64,000 nt of DNA from Takakia lepidozioides (Eukaryota; Streptophyta; Takakiopsida; Takakiales; Takakiaceae): contig CM060733.1 in assembly GCA_030704615.1 (NCBI GenBank), positions 75,058,907 through 75,122,906 on the forward strand, in the 5' to 3' direction. Under the pieces are notes generated by a model that saw nothing but the letters and a program-made list of their open reading frames with translations, had not been told where the DNA came from and did not search any database. Below, piece after piece: positions 1 to 9,891 of the stretch; position 1 is the stretch's first letter; every line of letters begins with the position of its first letter. A program made the translations under genes and the position numbers.

Positions 1-2261
1 ATGCTTGTTGTTCAAATCCTTGAAAGTTCTTATTCGCTGCTTTGTTTGGGGTGTGGCAGAAGTTGGTTGCTACCGTAGAGCAATAGTCCCCTAGCACTAG
101 CTATGGCTTACAAAGAAGGACGGGGGCTTGGGCTTGCATGACCCTAAACTACAAGTTATTGCACTTCTTGCTAAATGGCTGCCTAGAACGCTAACTGATA
201 GGGCCCATGAGGCACAGTGCTATTGAGATGTTGCATCATAACATACCCTTATCTGCTTTTTCAAACCTTTGGGCCCCATCGGTCAAGTGGGCAATCCAGG
301 GCAGTAAGTTCAATAAGTTGTCTTTAGGGCTCTTTCAGATCTGGTCTGCTTTATGGGAGGCTTGGCTTATAGTCAAAACTCACCTTTCCCAAGGCCTCCA
401 AATTCTAGAGAGGAAATTTTGCGGCAACCGCTGTTTGGTAATTTGCTTATGAAGGATCTGCTATTGCACGTTGGGCTCCCTAGGAGCTTCGATTTTTGCT
501 GTCTAGTGGAGATCTGGGACTTAGGTGGGTTGGTCGCCCAAGACACAATCAACACTCGCGTTGGGGTAAGGAGGGCCAATGCCTGATCGTGACATTTCAT
601 CGCTCATGCTATCCCAATGTCCTAGAAGCAATCACTTATTTCTCCTTTCCCCTTCCTGCTTGGAAAGGTTTCTTTGTGTAGGGTGGGGCCCGAGGATAGG
701 GGTCTTCCTAAAATGAAGGGCTGGCACCAGGCGGTAGTCAAGTTTTAGGAAGCCCCGTTTGAGGGCCTCACCTTGCGCAAAGAAACAACAAGGATTTCGC
801 ATTTTGACGGCTGCGATTTCCTTGATCGGACGGCTCACAAAAGCAAGTACCTTATGCGATGTAACGTGCTTCCTCTCCTTGAGAGAAGGAACCTTACGTG
901 GCATACGGTACCATCCTCACTTGGCGGAGAAATAACTCCCCGTAAGGTGCCATCCTCTCTCTAACTAAGAAATCATGGCTGAGTCTTTACGTTAGAAATA
1001 TTATTTCGATTTTGCTTGCATTTCGGTTCTTCAATGAGGGTTATGGGGGTTTAAGCTGATCTCAATGGGCTCTCTCTTTGCTATTCATGTTGTGGACATT
1101 GCATCTGGAAACACTGACCCGTTACCGCCCATTCTTTGTGATATCAGTATTTGGGCGGCCAAATTTTCTCTTTGTTGGCTTCATGCCACCTTGTTGGTTG
1201 ATCTAGAATTTGATCCAGATGAATGGTAACGGCCTTAAAACGCCCCATTCTTTCACAACAAAGATAAGCTACTCGTTACTTCTGGACATGACCTCTTCAG
1301 TAGAAAAATGGCATAAGAAATGGATTGTCCTTCCGGCATCTGTAAACTAGAGCGGTATGTGGGATGATGTCTGGTCGCCTTGAAGAGCAACCAAGTTTCT
1401 ATGGAAAGTATGTAACAAAATCTTTCCCTTAGGTGCGTACAATGATCCTTGTTACAGGGCTGTCTAGGACTTAGACAATTTACAGGTTCTGTGGGGTACC
1501 CTTAATTTTGCGCAGACATGGCTCTGCTACCATGAGTCACCACAGGCCCACACAGGCCTTAAGGTGCGGCAGTCACAGGCTCACACAGGCCTCAGGGCAC
1601 GGTAGACACAGGTCCGCACGGGCTATAGCAGCACAAGCTACCACAGATACAGGGTACGACAGCTGTGACCCTCATATCTGTGCGTCACAACTCCACACAT
1701 TTCCACACATGTCACAGGGTGGCGCTGTTATCACAGTAGGGGAATGGGAACGCGGGAACGAACCACCAACATAGGGAATGGCAATACAGTTCGTACTATC
1801 GTGACTAACGGTTAGAGTGGTGACTGTTAGTTAGACGGTTAGGACAGCTTGCGGGTAGAAAAGGCAGAATAACTACGGAGGGAGGATCACTTCTTGATTG
1901 CATGGACTTGGAGTACACGGAGGGAGACGCCAAAGTGTAGCTTGATACTTGCCATAGTTTCACTAAGTCTACATTACAGTATCATCTCTACAGCATTGTG
2001 TAAAGAGACCAAAGAGAAGCTGTGGAATGCCTAGCTAGGTATAGAGATCCGGATTAAATGATTGCATAAGCAATCTGAACCATAACCATAAGCATTACGG
2101 GCTCAATACACTCATCATGAATGCCATAAGGGTAGAGTGTAGAAAGACACCCCCATGATACACTAGTTGTAGGTCATGACTGATTGTTCTGAGCGGGCTA
2201 AGTACTTGAGTCTTCTAACTCTTCTACCTTAGAGTTTCTACCACGGATAGCTAAGGGATGG
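1..2261. other. Unassigned region, no gene recognised
   Basis: No convincing coding sequence, RNA gene or element terminus is visible here. Between about 1530 and 1700 the + strand has spaced CACAGGCC-like units. They resemble the CACAGCC repeats in the leader of the gypsy element further right, so part of this stretch may be decayed retroelement leader. The final few hundred bases precede a gypsy gag relic and may be its 5' untranslated region, but no LTR could be delimited. Confidence 0.4.
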
Positions 2262-3619
2262 GTGAGTAAAAGCCGCTCAATATTTGGCGACCATACTGGG
2301 GAACTAAGTCAAGAACAACTAGATGTGACAGGCATTTGGTGGGATCATGGAGGATGGCGAATTAAAGAATTTGATGTGAATCAAATTCCTTGTGAAACTG
2401 GGAAAGAAAGATTGAGCAAGCAATTCTTTCAAAGGTTCTTGGAGTTGCCAGACGGTTGTAAGGAGAATATTATTAAGATAGTGCATGATGCTGATCCAGA
2501 ATGGGGTCTGGAAAAAGGGGTGATAAAGATTTATCAAGTGGCCTGTAAAGGGAGAGCTAGATGGTTACCAACACTAGTTTATGTGATAGCGTTACTGTCT
2601 ATTAAACGAGTAGAGTTTGAAAGCTGGGAAGAGTCAAGAGTGAACATCTACACTCATATGCATGAAGAGCTTAAATTGGTAAAGAATTGGATTCCAAGGA
2701 TATCTTGTGGATTAAGCTTACACCAAGAACAGCCTTTCAAACCTGCCTTCCATATGGTTATATGGTAACTAAGTCTTCTAGTCTAGCCAATGATGCATTA
2801 AAGCTTGAAAGAAATACAGGCATATACGAGAGGTACTACAGTCCTGAGAGAGTTGTGGGTATTGCCTCATGAAAGACATGAAAGACATGGGTCATGAGTG
2901 ATGAAGGGGAAGCAAGAAGAGAGAGATATACAGCAAAAAGAGAAAGCTATATAAAAGCTAACTATCCATATCTCTGGGAAAGAGGCATAGACATAGGAGA
3001 ATCATCTGGACCTCTTACTCCACCAAAACCAGAGGGTATATCACCATTGCTTGAAGATCTTGATCTAGATGCCACACCTTCTTATTCTTTACAAAAAAAA
3101 TTAAGGGAGTTGGTGCAGGAATTAGAATGTTAACCACAGGAGGAAAGATCGGAGGTGAATCCCTGGATCAAGGATTTGACAGAAATCTTTGATCAAAGTT
3201 CGCACGGTACACCAAGAGCAGGAACTCCAGTTTCTGATACGCCAGCCAACGAGGGGGAGGAGGAAGAGGAAGAACCTGCTAAGAGTACAGACTCTCCAAC
3301 AGCAACTCATTTAAGTTATGTTAGTGAGGAAGGAATAAACCAAGTCAAAGACTTGGAAGATGAAGGATATGAGGAAGTAGAACCAACAACAATTGTTGAT
3401 ACTACCACTGGGACTACCCAAACCATCGTAGCAGGTTCAAGTGATACACTTGAGTCACTGGCAAACAAAGGTGTTGGTTCAGGGGGATCGGGCGGGCAGC
3501 TTGGATCACTTTCTGGAGGGACAGGGAGTGTGGGAAGTAGTACAACAGTAGCTGCGGCTACTACAAGTTCTCAGGGACCTCAACCGGATTTGGACCAACA
3601 CCAGCCACAGGGCCGGTAA
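2262..3619 (+). pseudogene. N-terminal and linker part of a Ty3/gypsy gag relic
   Basis: Two open stretches (2262-2768 and 3155-3619), with a short one between (2894-3133), lie upstream of and in line with a gag capsid region. The first encodes a 168-residue segment rich in W, K and E with no family I recognise. The later one is an acidic, then Gly/Ser/Thr-rich linker (EEEEEE, then GSGGSGGQ-type sequence), as is common before the capsid in plant gypsy gag proteins. Stops and frame changes separate the pieces, so this is not an intact gene. Assignment to the gag polyprotein rests on position only. Confidence 0.45.
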
Positions 3620-3630
3620 TAGTACAACAG

Positions 3631-4732
3631 ATGGCAGCACTAGCAAACACGTATGAGACCACCTTTCCCAGTCTACTCGGGGAAGGGGATCTTGATGTAC
3701 ACGTCAATCAATATGAGCATATGTGTATAGTGAACAATGAGAATGATGATGATGCAAAGCTGAGATTATTTCCTTGTTCACTTACCAAGAAAGCAATTGA
3801 GTGGTATGCTCGATTTCCTGATAACCGTTTTCTAACCCGGAATGCTCTTAGAACAGCATTCCGGAACAGATTCAGGACAAGCAAAACCACAGGGGAAGTG
3901 TACCGTAGCCTACAATAGTTGAGACAAAATAAGCATGAAACTGTTGAGTCCAGTATCTGGAAAAGATGGAATTAGTGATTAGGAAACTGACTAATGTGCC
4001 ACCTGCAGATTTACAAAAGACATGGTTTGTAAATGTCTGAGACCTGAGTTACAAAGAAAGGTGGATATGTTACCACATAATACAGTAGAAGAGGCATTTG
4101 AAACCGCCAACATAATTGAGCAAGAAAAAATGCTTAGGAAGGATAAAAATGATGATGATGACTCTGAAGATGAGTTAGACATGAGGAAGAGGAGCAAGAG
4201 GACAAGACAAAGTCCAAGAAGAAGGAGAAAAGATTGGAAGAGATCTTGAAGAAGTATGCTACAAAAGCTGCAATACACTGGAGGAAAGGTGTCTGGTGTT
4301 CAAAATGCCAAAATGAAGGCCATACCACAACCGAATGCCACATGAAAAAGAAACATTGTTCTATCTGTAAAATGAATAACCATTCTACTGAGAATTGTTA
4401 CTACAACAGGAAGACAACAACAGGGAGAATAGACAGGCGGGGGTGCATCAGGTGCACCCAACCAAGAAGCAACAATGACCATGGTAACTATGGTAGACCT
4501 GGTGGATATAACAATGGCATGGCAGGAAGAGGAAATTACCAAGGCAATCCCAGAGGCAACTATCAGGGTAATCCAAGGGGGATTACCAGCCCGGGACTCA
4601 GGATTATAGAAATAATCCAAGAATGGACCAGGGGCGAGGTCCAAATGGTGAAGAATTGTGTTACTATTGTAACCAACCAGGACATTGCAAGGCAGCCTGT
4701 CCATTTTGGATTAGACATCAGAATGAGATGAA
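3631..4732 (+). pseudogene. Ty3/gypsy gag capsid and zinc-knuckle relic
   Basis: The segment encodes a retrotransposon gag (UBN2/Retrotrans_gag type). It begins MAALANTYETTFPSLLGEGD and has the typical capsid phrase around LFPCSLTKKAIEWYARFPD, followed by QKTWFVNGLRPELQ-like sequence in another frame. A basic, acidic linker follows. Then come CX2CX4HX4C knuckles CSKCQNEGHTTTEC and CSICKMNNHSTENC, a GNYQGNPRG repeat, and a third knuckle, CYYCNQPGHCKAAC, near 4660-4700. Gag packages element RNA in virus-like particles. At least three frame changes or stops (for example after 3918 and 4249) break it. No protease, RT or integrase of this element follows, so it is a gag-only remnant. Confidence 0.8.
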
Positions 4733-4755
4733 ACTCCTGTAAATGAAGGCCAATA

Positions 4756-5290
4756 GTGGCAGCTCACATGGTAATGCCATGTTTTGTACCAGAAGTAAGT
4801 ACCATGATAATTACCAGAAGTAAGGCTAAGTTATTGCCTTTGGTAGATGAGGAAGAAGAAGACAATGAGGATGACAATGATGTGCCTGAAGATGAGGCCT
4901 GGAGGGAAGAGAAGGAACTACACAAGGAAGTGGCAGATACTATGAGGGAATATAGAAGAATACATATATTCCTATAGCAAAGTCATCAGACTCTGAAGGA
5001 GAAGATGAAGAAGATGAAGATGAGGAAACAATGAAGCATGATGCTTCACATGTGCTAAATGTTGAAGGGGCATTGGCTGAAGTAATATGCCAGTCCAAAG
5101 CAGAGATTACAATTGGGTAGCTATTGGCTGTGGCACCCCACTGTAGACACAGGTGTATCAAGCAATCAATCAGATTGCTCACGTAATAGAAAGTACAGAC
5201 CTGAGCAGCAAAGTGACAAGCTATAATGTGAAGCCTGAAGGGCAAGAAACTGTCATGGACTATGACGACTCCATGCCAGTAATCCAATTG
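4756..5290 (+). pseudogene. Gag-pol linker relic of the same gypsy element
   Basis: Downstream of the last zinc knuckle the frame reads MIITRSKAK and then a strongly acidic run (EEEEDNEDDND). 'ITRSK' plus acidic linker is usual between gag and protease in plant gypsy elements. Related coding continues in a second frame, including SDSEGEDEEDEDEE and VMDYDDSMPVIQLKIGSSN ending near 5290. No catalytic aspartic-protease motif follows before unrelated sequence begins, so the element is truncated here. Confidence 0.5.
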
Positions 5291-5294
5291 AAAA

Positions 5295-5690
5295 TTGGAA
5301 GCAGTAACTAGTGTGAGGGCGCGGTTGAAGTATATAGTGAGGGGTAGTGTTGTGGGTATAGTAGAGCTGGTCGTTGATGAGTGCAGGGGGAGGGGTCTAT
5401 TGACGGGTAATTTTTATGGGAGCCAATATTATGAGGTCGGCTATGCTTTGGCGGTGGAACTCCTGCCAGTGGACCTGGGAGAACTCCATCCAAGAGACGT
5501 ATACTCCTGAACGACTCTGCTCCTCTTATCCAGTGTATGGGGACATTCGTATTGGGATAGAGGACGAAACGCACGGAGACGGCGGGCCCACAGTGAAGCT
5601 TTCCATATTCCATGGTGGTTTGATTGAAGGGCACGACATTGTGGCCAACTTGAACACGGGCGCGACATCAGCTGCAATCCACTTTTCCTG
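5295..5690 (+). pseudogene. Unidentified reading frame split by the gypsy insertion (left part)
   Basis: Open frames 5295-5510 and 5416-5760 run up to the insertion. The second frame (…VYGDIRIGIEDETHGDGG…) reappears at 17063-17278 on the far side of the element and there reads through to a stop (…HELVFRPVEVPFT). An original continuous reading frame ending at 17278 was therefore probably interrupted. I do not recognise the protein. The phrase LNTGATSA superficially resembles a retropepsin DTGA motif, but the first residue is N and the surroundings do not fit. It may be a host gene exon or a piece of another repeat. Confidence 0.4.
5531..5690 (+). repeat. 160-bp direct duplication, left copy
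   Basis: This segment begins CAGTGTATGGGGACATTCGT and ends CTGCAATCCACTTTTCCTG. It is repeated at 17061-17220 with, by eye, one difference (C versus T, near 5644 and 17174). The two copies abut the two ends of the gypsy insertion exactly, so they behave like a target-site duplication. They are about thirty times longer than the 4-6 bp expected for an LTR retrotransposon integrase. Confidence 0.9.
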
Positions 5691-5872
5691 CGCATACATA
5701 TCGCTACACAACTACATCGCTGTCCCAAACCACACAACACATGTGCACACCACACACTAGTGTACCACTAGTCTGCCACTAGTCCAGCCACTAGTCCAAC
5801 CACTAGGCTACAACTAGTCAGTCACTAGGCTGCCACTACGCTGCCCACTATGGCAGTCACTAGTCCACACAA
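5691..5872. repeat. 182-bp repeat R outside the 3' LTR
   Basis: It starts CGCATACATATCGCTACACA and ends AGTCCACACAA, with internal short CCACTAGT-type units. A near-identical copy (180 bp, a few differences) lies at 6209-6388, on the inner side of the 3' LTR, so the LTR is sandwiched between direct copies. This outer copy directly abuts the left 160-bp duplication. Confidence 0.85.
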
Positions 5873-6199
5873 TGATAAAGAAGAAGAATACAAGCACAAG
5901 CTCATGCGAGCTCACAAAGCTGAAGCATAAACTCATGCATATATAACCTCATCACTCAAATACAAGTCAAGCCAAGTGCACCCCACGCCATGGGGAATCC
6001 ACACTACGGCGCCATAGCTAGGCGCGGTGAGGCTCAACTCGAGAAAGATGAGCCTCCCGCGCTTGCCGTGAAGATAACCACTCCAGGGCCTAAATCTGCC
6101 TTGACCCCTGGATTGACACTTGGGCCAATCCCAAATGTCAATATGTAAAAGCTAGCTATTTCCTAGCTAGTTTCACACTAGTGGTAAAATAACTTGACA
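5873..6199 (-). repeat. 3' LTR of the methyltransferase gypsy element
   Basis: It is 327 bp, reading TGTCAAGTTATTTT… to …TTCTTTATCA in element orientation, so it has TG…CA ends. It looks identical to 16734-17060. The same termini (TGTCAAG … TTATCA) delimit related LTRs at 38826-39206 and 61344-61659, which confirms the boundaries independently of this locus. A TATATA stretch lies near the U5 end. A stem-loop (6029-6056) lies near the middle. Confidence 0.92.
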
Positions 6200-6208
6200 G
6201 CTGTCGTG

Positions 6209-6388
6209 CGCATACATATCGCTACACAACTACATCGCTGTCCAAACCACACAACACATGTGCACACCACACACTAGTATACCACTAGTCTCCACTAGTC
6301 CAGCCACTAGTCCAACCACTAGGCTACAACTAGTCAGTCACTAGGCTGCCACTACGCTGCCCACTATGGCAGTCACTAGTCCACACAA
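6209..6388. repeat. Inner copy of repeat R, between a purine tract and the 3' LTR
   Basis: This 180-bp segment is nearly identical to 5691-5872. In element orientation it lies immediately after a purine run (GGGGGGCGA, complement of 6389-6397). That run is the best polypurine-tract candidate and would normally touch the 3' LTR. R therefore separates the tract from the LTR by about 190 bp. Confidence 0.8.
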
Positions 6389-6397
6389 TCGCCCCCC
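6389..6397 (-). promoter_or_regulatory. Candidate polypurine tract
   Basis: On the minus strand this reads GGGGGGCGA. Polypurine tracts prime plus-strand DNA synthesis just upstream of the 3' LTR in gypsy elements. Here the tract sits next to repeat R rather than next to the TGTCAAG LTR start, so the assignment is tentative. Confidence 0.4.
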
Positions 6398-6647
6398 TAG
6401 CTGGTGCTTAGGTCCCTCTAAGTCCAGGTAGCCACAAGATGTGATAGTGACCATAGCCTCACTAAGTCCTCCACCACTATCCCTACTACACTCAAACTCG
6501 ATAGATCAAGAGGCCGGGTGCAAGAGTTGCCCCATCGTTAGTCGCCGTCTTGCAACCTGTGAACTTGAGCTTGGGATCTCATGTATTGACTCCTATGAGC
6601 TTGGCCTCCCATGTCTTGTTAGCTGCCTCCAGTCATGTCCACTGCCA

Positions 6648-8099
6648 CTATCCCAAGCAGTGTGGACACAACCAATCTCCGTCAGGAACCTTCTCAAGAG
6701 GTGGTGTCAAGCATCCCATATGCCAACCCCTTGAGCACCGATCACACACCAGCATGGTGGCTGCCCCTTTGGCAGACCCACAGAGCATGCACCTCAAACC
6801 TGCAGGTACCACTGCCAAGTTTGGGTCAACTCTGCCATCGACATTGGGAAGGTGACATGGCGCACAATTACGCACATGGTCTTTCCAAGTCATGCCATCC
6901 CGACCCTCTAAGATCAGGACCCCTGAGGGCAACACCTCTCGAACCCTCAGAATAACACGCCCTGCAGTAACATCCAGAGTCGTAGGAGCAGTCTGCTGCA
7001 AATAAACATAGTCACCAGGGCTAAACCTCCGAACCCCAGGACGATATCCTCCACCACGTATAGTGGCATACCTCAACGTATCACGGTGCTGTGCAATGGC
7101 AAGGTTCTCAAAAGCCATGGGCATGACTTTCTTGAACAACTCTGCACGCTGATCACATGCACGTACCCACACGTCCGGATCGTCAAGGTTAAGGACTTGA
7201 GCAGTGTCCCTACGAATGGCTGCAGGCAAATCCGGCTCTCGGCCAAAGAGAAGGAAATATGGTGAGAAGGAGGCAAGTGATGCTTGTTTGCTGAACCTGT
7301 AGCCCATGGCTAACCAAGGAACCTGAAGATCCCAATCTCCTAGGTGTCCCTTCTGCAAGCCATACTTGCGCAAACCCCTCTTCACCGTCTGAACAACTCT
7401 CTCTGCTAAGCCATCGGCCTCAGGATGATCCCGAGAAGTGGTGCGGTGGTCTATCAAGGCTTTATCACACAAAGCCTGAAACTCCCCCAAGAACTCTCTC
7501 CCTTGGTCCGTGAGTACCTCAGCTGGAGCACCAAATCGGCTAAGCACACGATCCAAGAATGCATACGCAGCCCCCACTAGCCTTGTCAGGCAATGGAACC
7601 AACTCAATCCACTTGGAGAAGTGCTCCACCATCACACCACATATCTGTGGTGGCGCATAGTCAGTGGCAACGGTCCTGCGAAGTCAAGACTCCACCTGTA
7701 GCCCAATCCCATGATAGGTAAAGGATGCAACTGTGGTGTAGGGGCGTTGAATGAAGCACGCACCCTGTCACACACCATGCACCTAGCCACAAACTGTTGC
7801 ACCTCTGTATGCATACCACGCCACCAATACTGCCCCTGCAGTAAACTGTGAGTGCGTCGCACTCCAAAATGCCCCAACTCCTCATGGGCATGCCGCACTA
7901 ACCGTGCACGCTGTGTGGGGTGAGGCACAATCCTCACCCGACCATCCTCCCACACTCGAAGTAGGTGTATCCCCTCCCACTTGAACCTCTTGGCTCGTTG
8001 CAGGATCCGATCCCTCTCCTGGCAGTCACAATGGCTGCCGTGTCTCCCGTGCGGAGGTAGTCCAACACAGCCGATCCTCATGTATATCTCTGGCACCAC
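6648..8099 (-). pseudogene. Gypsy integrase with C-terminal PHD finger (frame-broken)
   Basis: The N-terminal frame (8099-7632) has the HHCC zinc domain (HAHEELGHFGVRRTH … CMVCDRV) and the first catalytic Asp in WSLDFAGPLP. After a frame change near 7610-7640 the second frame (7607-6648) has the second Asp (VLTDQGREF), the Glu (HPEADGLAE) and an SH3-like tail (RFSPGDYVYLQQ). It then ends in a complete C4HC3 PHD finger at residues 273-317: CMLC, CDRC, H296, C299 and CPHC, with spacing CX2C-X11-CX2C-X4-H-X2-C-X14-CX2C. Integrase inserts the cDNA. PHD fingers generally bind histone tails, so this one may steer insertion, as chromodomains do in chromoviruses (inference). Confidence 0.9.
6651..6791 (-). 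other. PHD finger domain at the integrase C terminus
   Basis: All eight zinc ligands are present in C4HC3 order, with the conserved W before the final pair (DWLCPHC). The finger is in the same frame as the integrase core with no stop between them, and it ends two residues before the stop codon. The aromatic/acidic residues that set histone preference cannot be judged by eye. Confidence 0.88.
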
Positions 8100-8149
8100 C
8101 TAGCTCATCACTAGCCTCAGGGTCCTCAGACACTCCGTCTACAGTCATC

Positions 8150-9617
8150 CCTGTTGTAGGTCCAATCTGACCTCCCGATGCCAAGATACACAAAATGCAG
8201 ATGCGTGCCATCCCGGCACCATCTCCTCGTCCGTCTCACCATGCCACCGAGCTCCAGTGTCATCCTGCTGGCTCATGCATGGATTGCGACTCAATCCATC
8301 CGCATCCCGATTGACCAAACCCGGTCGATGCACAACCTGAAAGTCATACTCCTGGAGTATAAGTGCCCACCGTGCAAGCTTCCCCGTAAGCTTGTCTGAC
8401 TCCATCAACCACTTGAGTGCTGGTGATCCGTGACAAGGGTGAAAAGATTGCCGTATAGATAGCACCTGAAGTGTGCCACGGCCCACACTGCAGCTAAGCA
8501 CTCTCCCTCATATGAGCTGTACTTAGCCTCTGCAGCGTTTGTTCGAGCGGCTAGCGTAAGCCACTACGAACTCTCTTCCCTCATCATCCACCTGTGTGAG
8601 CACCGCTCCAAGCCCCAGCATGCTCCAATCCGTATGCAGCTGAAAGGGACGCCCCCTGATAGGTCGTCTCAAGATAGGCGCCGAGGTCAACCTCGCCTTG
8701 AGCTCTTGAAAAGCTCGTTCCTGCTCATCTTCCCACTGCCACTCCTGGTCCACCTTGGTCAGCTTGGTTAGAGCCTTTGCAATGGTACTAAATCCCTTGA
8801 CAAACCGTCTATAATAGTTTGCCAACCCCATGAAAGCTCGAACTCGGCTCACATCCGTGGGGCGTGGAATTTGTGCAATGGCCTCTACCTTAGTCTGCTG
8901 TACCCCCAATCCTCCAGGATATATCATGTGACCCAGATACTCAATCTGGTTGTGGAAAAACTTGCACTTCCCCGGATGCAACTTCAATCCGTGCGCTCTC
9001 AAGCGCTCCAATACCACCTGAAGGTGTCTCTCATGCTCCTCCATCGTAACACTAAAGATGATGATGTCATCTATGTAGCACCGAGCAAAGTCCACCCCTG
9101 CTAGAATCCTATCCATGACTCTCTGAAACTCTGCAGGAGCATTCTTAAGCCCAAATGGTAAGAACCGCCACTGATATAGGCAATCCTTGCCGTGCTCATT
9201 GATCCCCCAGAATGCCGTCTTCTGCTTGTCCGCCTCCTTGATTGGCAACTGGTGATATCCGGATCGTAAATCCAAAGTGCTAAAGGCCTTAGCATGCCCG
9301 ATGGCATCAAAGATCTCCTCTGGTGTTGGCATGGCATACTTATCGGACTTGGTCTGACGATTTACAGGCCGGTAATCACCGCACATACGTCTCTCCGTCC
9401 AATTGCCATAGACATCCTTCTTGGCTGGCATCACTGTGGCTGAAGCATACTCTCCACCAGAGAGCTCCACCAAACCTGCCTCCCAGAGATCTTGAGTCCT
9501 CATCTGAATCAAAGACCTCTCCATGTCACTGTATCTATAGGGTCTCCGAAAGATTGGCGTGTCAGTGGCCAACTCAATACGGATCTCTTGACCCTTCAGT
9601 GCTCCCAAGTCCTTCAA
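8150..9617 (-). pseudogene. Gypsy reverse transcriptase and RNase H (frame-broken)
   Basis: The main frame 9617-8523 has the RT fingers and palm: MPAKKDVYGNW, FSTLDLRSGYHQ (D116), FLPFGLKNAP, YIDDIIIFS (residues 181-184) and FMGLANYYRRF. RNase H starts at LHTDWSMLGLGAVLTQ. Near 8545 (SRSN followed by a frame change) and again near 8425 (after DHQ) the RNase H continues in other frames, reaching KWLMESDKLTGKLARW and VVHRPGLVNRDADGLSR before 8280. The catalytic aspartates of RT are intact. The frame changes are single-base steps. The upstream methyltransferase ends about 275 bases away, joined by an acidic linker in another frame. Confidence 0.92.
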
Positions 9618-9891
9618 ACTGAAGGCAAAGCAATTCCTGTAAGCCCTCAGGAACCGCCGTATACGTCGTCTCTCTCCTCCGGTGACAATGGGTCCAATGT
9701 CAGGCTCCCAATTGTCCTCCGTAACTACAACCTTAAGTCCAGTGGGCTTAGAGGTAGAGGACGCGTCCCGTGGTTGCTATGCTGCAACCTCTTGAGCAGT
9801 ACTCCCTACCTGCTCAGTCAATGACAAGGCCTCATCCTGCCCCATCATCTCATCCTTGAGGACCTCCTCAACCCGAGAAGAATCCCCAACC

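Noticed and set aside
5640-5690. LNTGATSA as a retropepsin active site
   Set aside because: The catalytic Asp is replaced by Asn in both copies, no hydrophobic strand pattern precedes it, and no flap or pol domains follow in either context.
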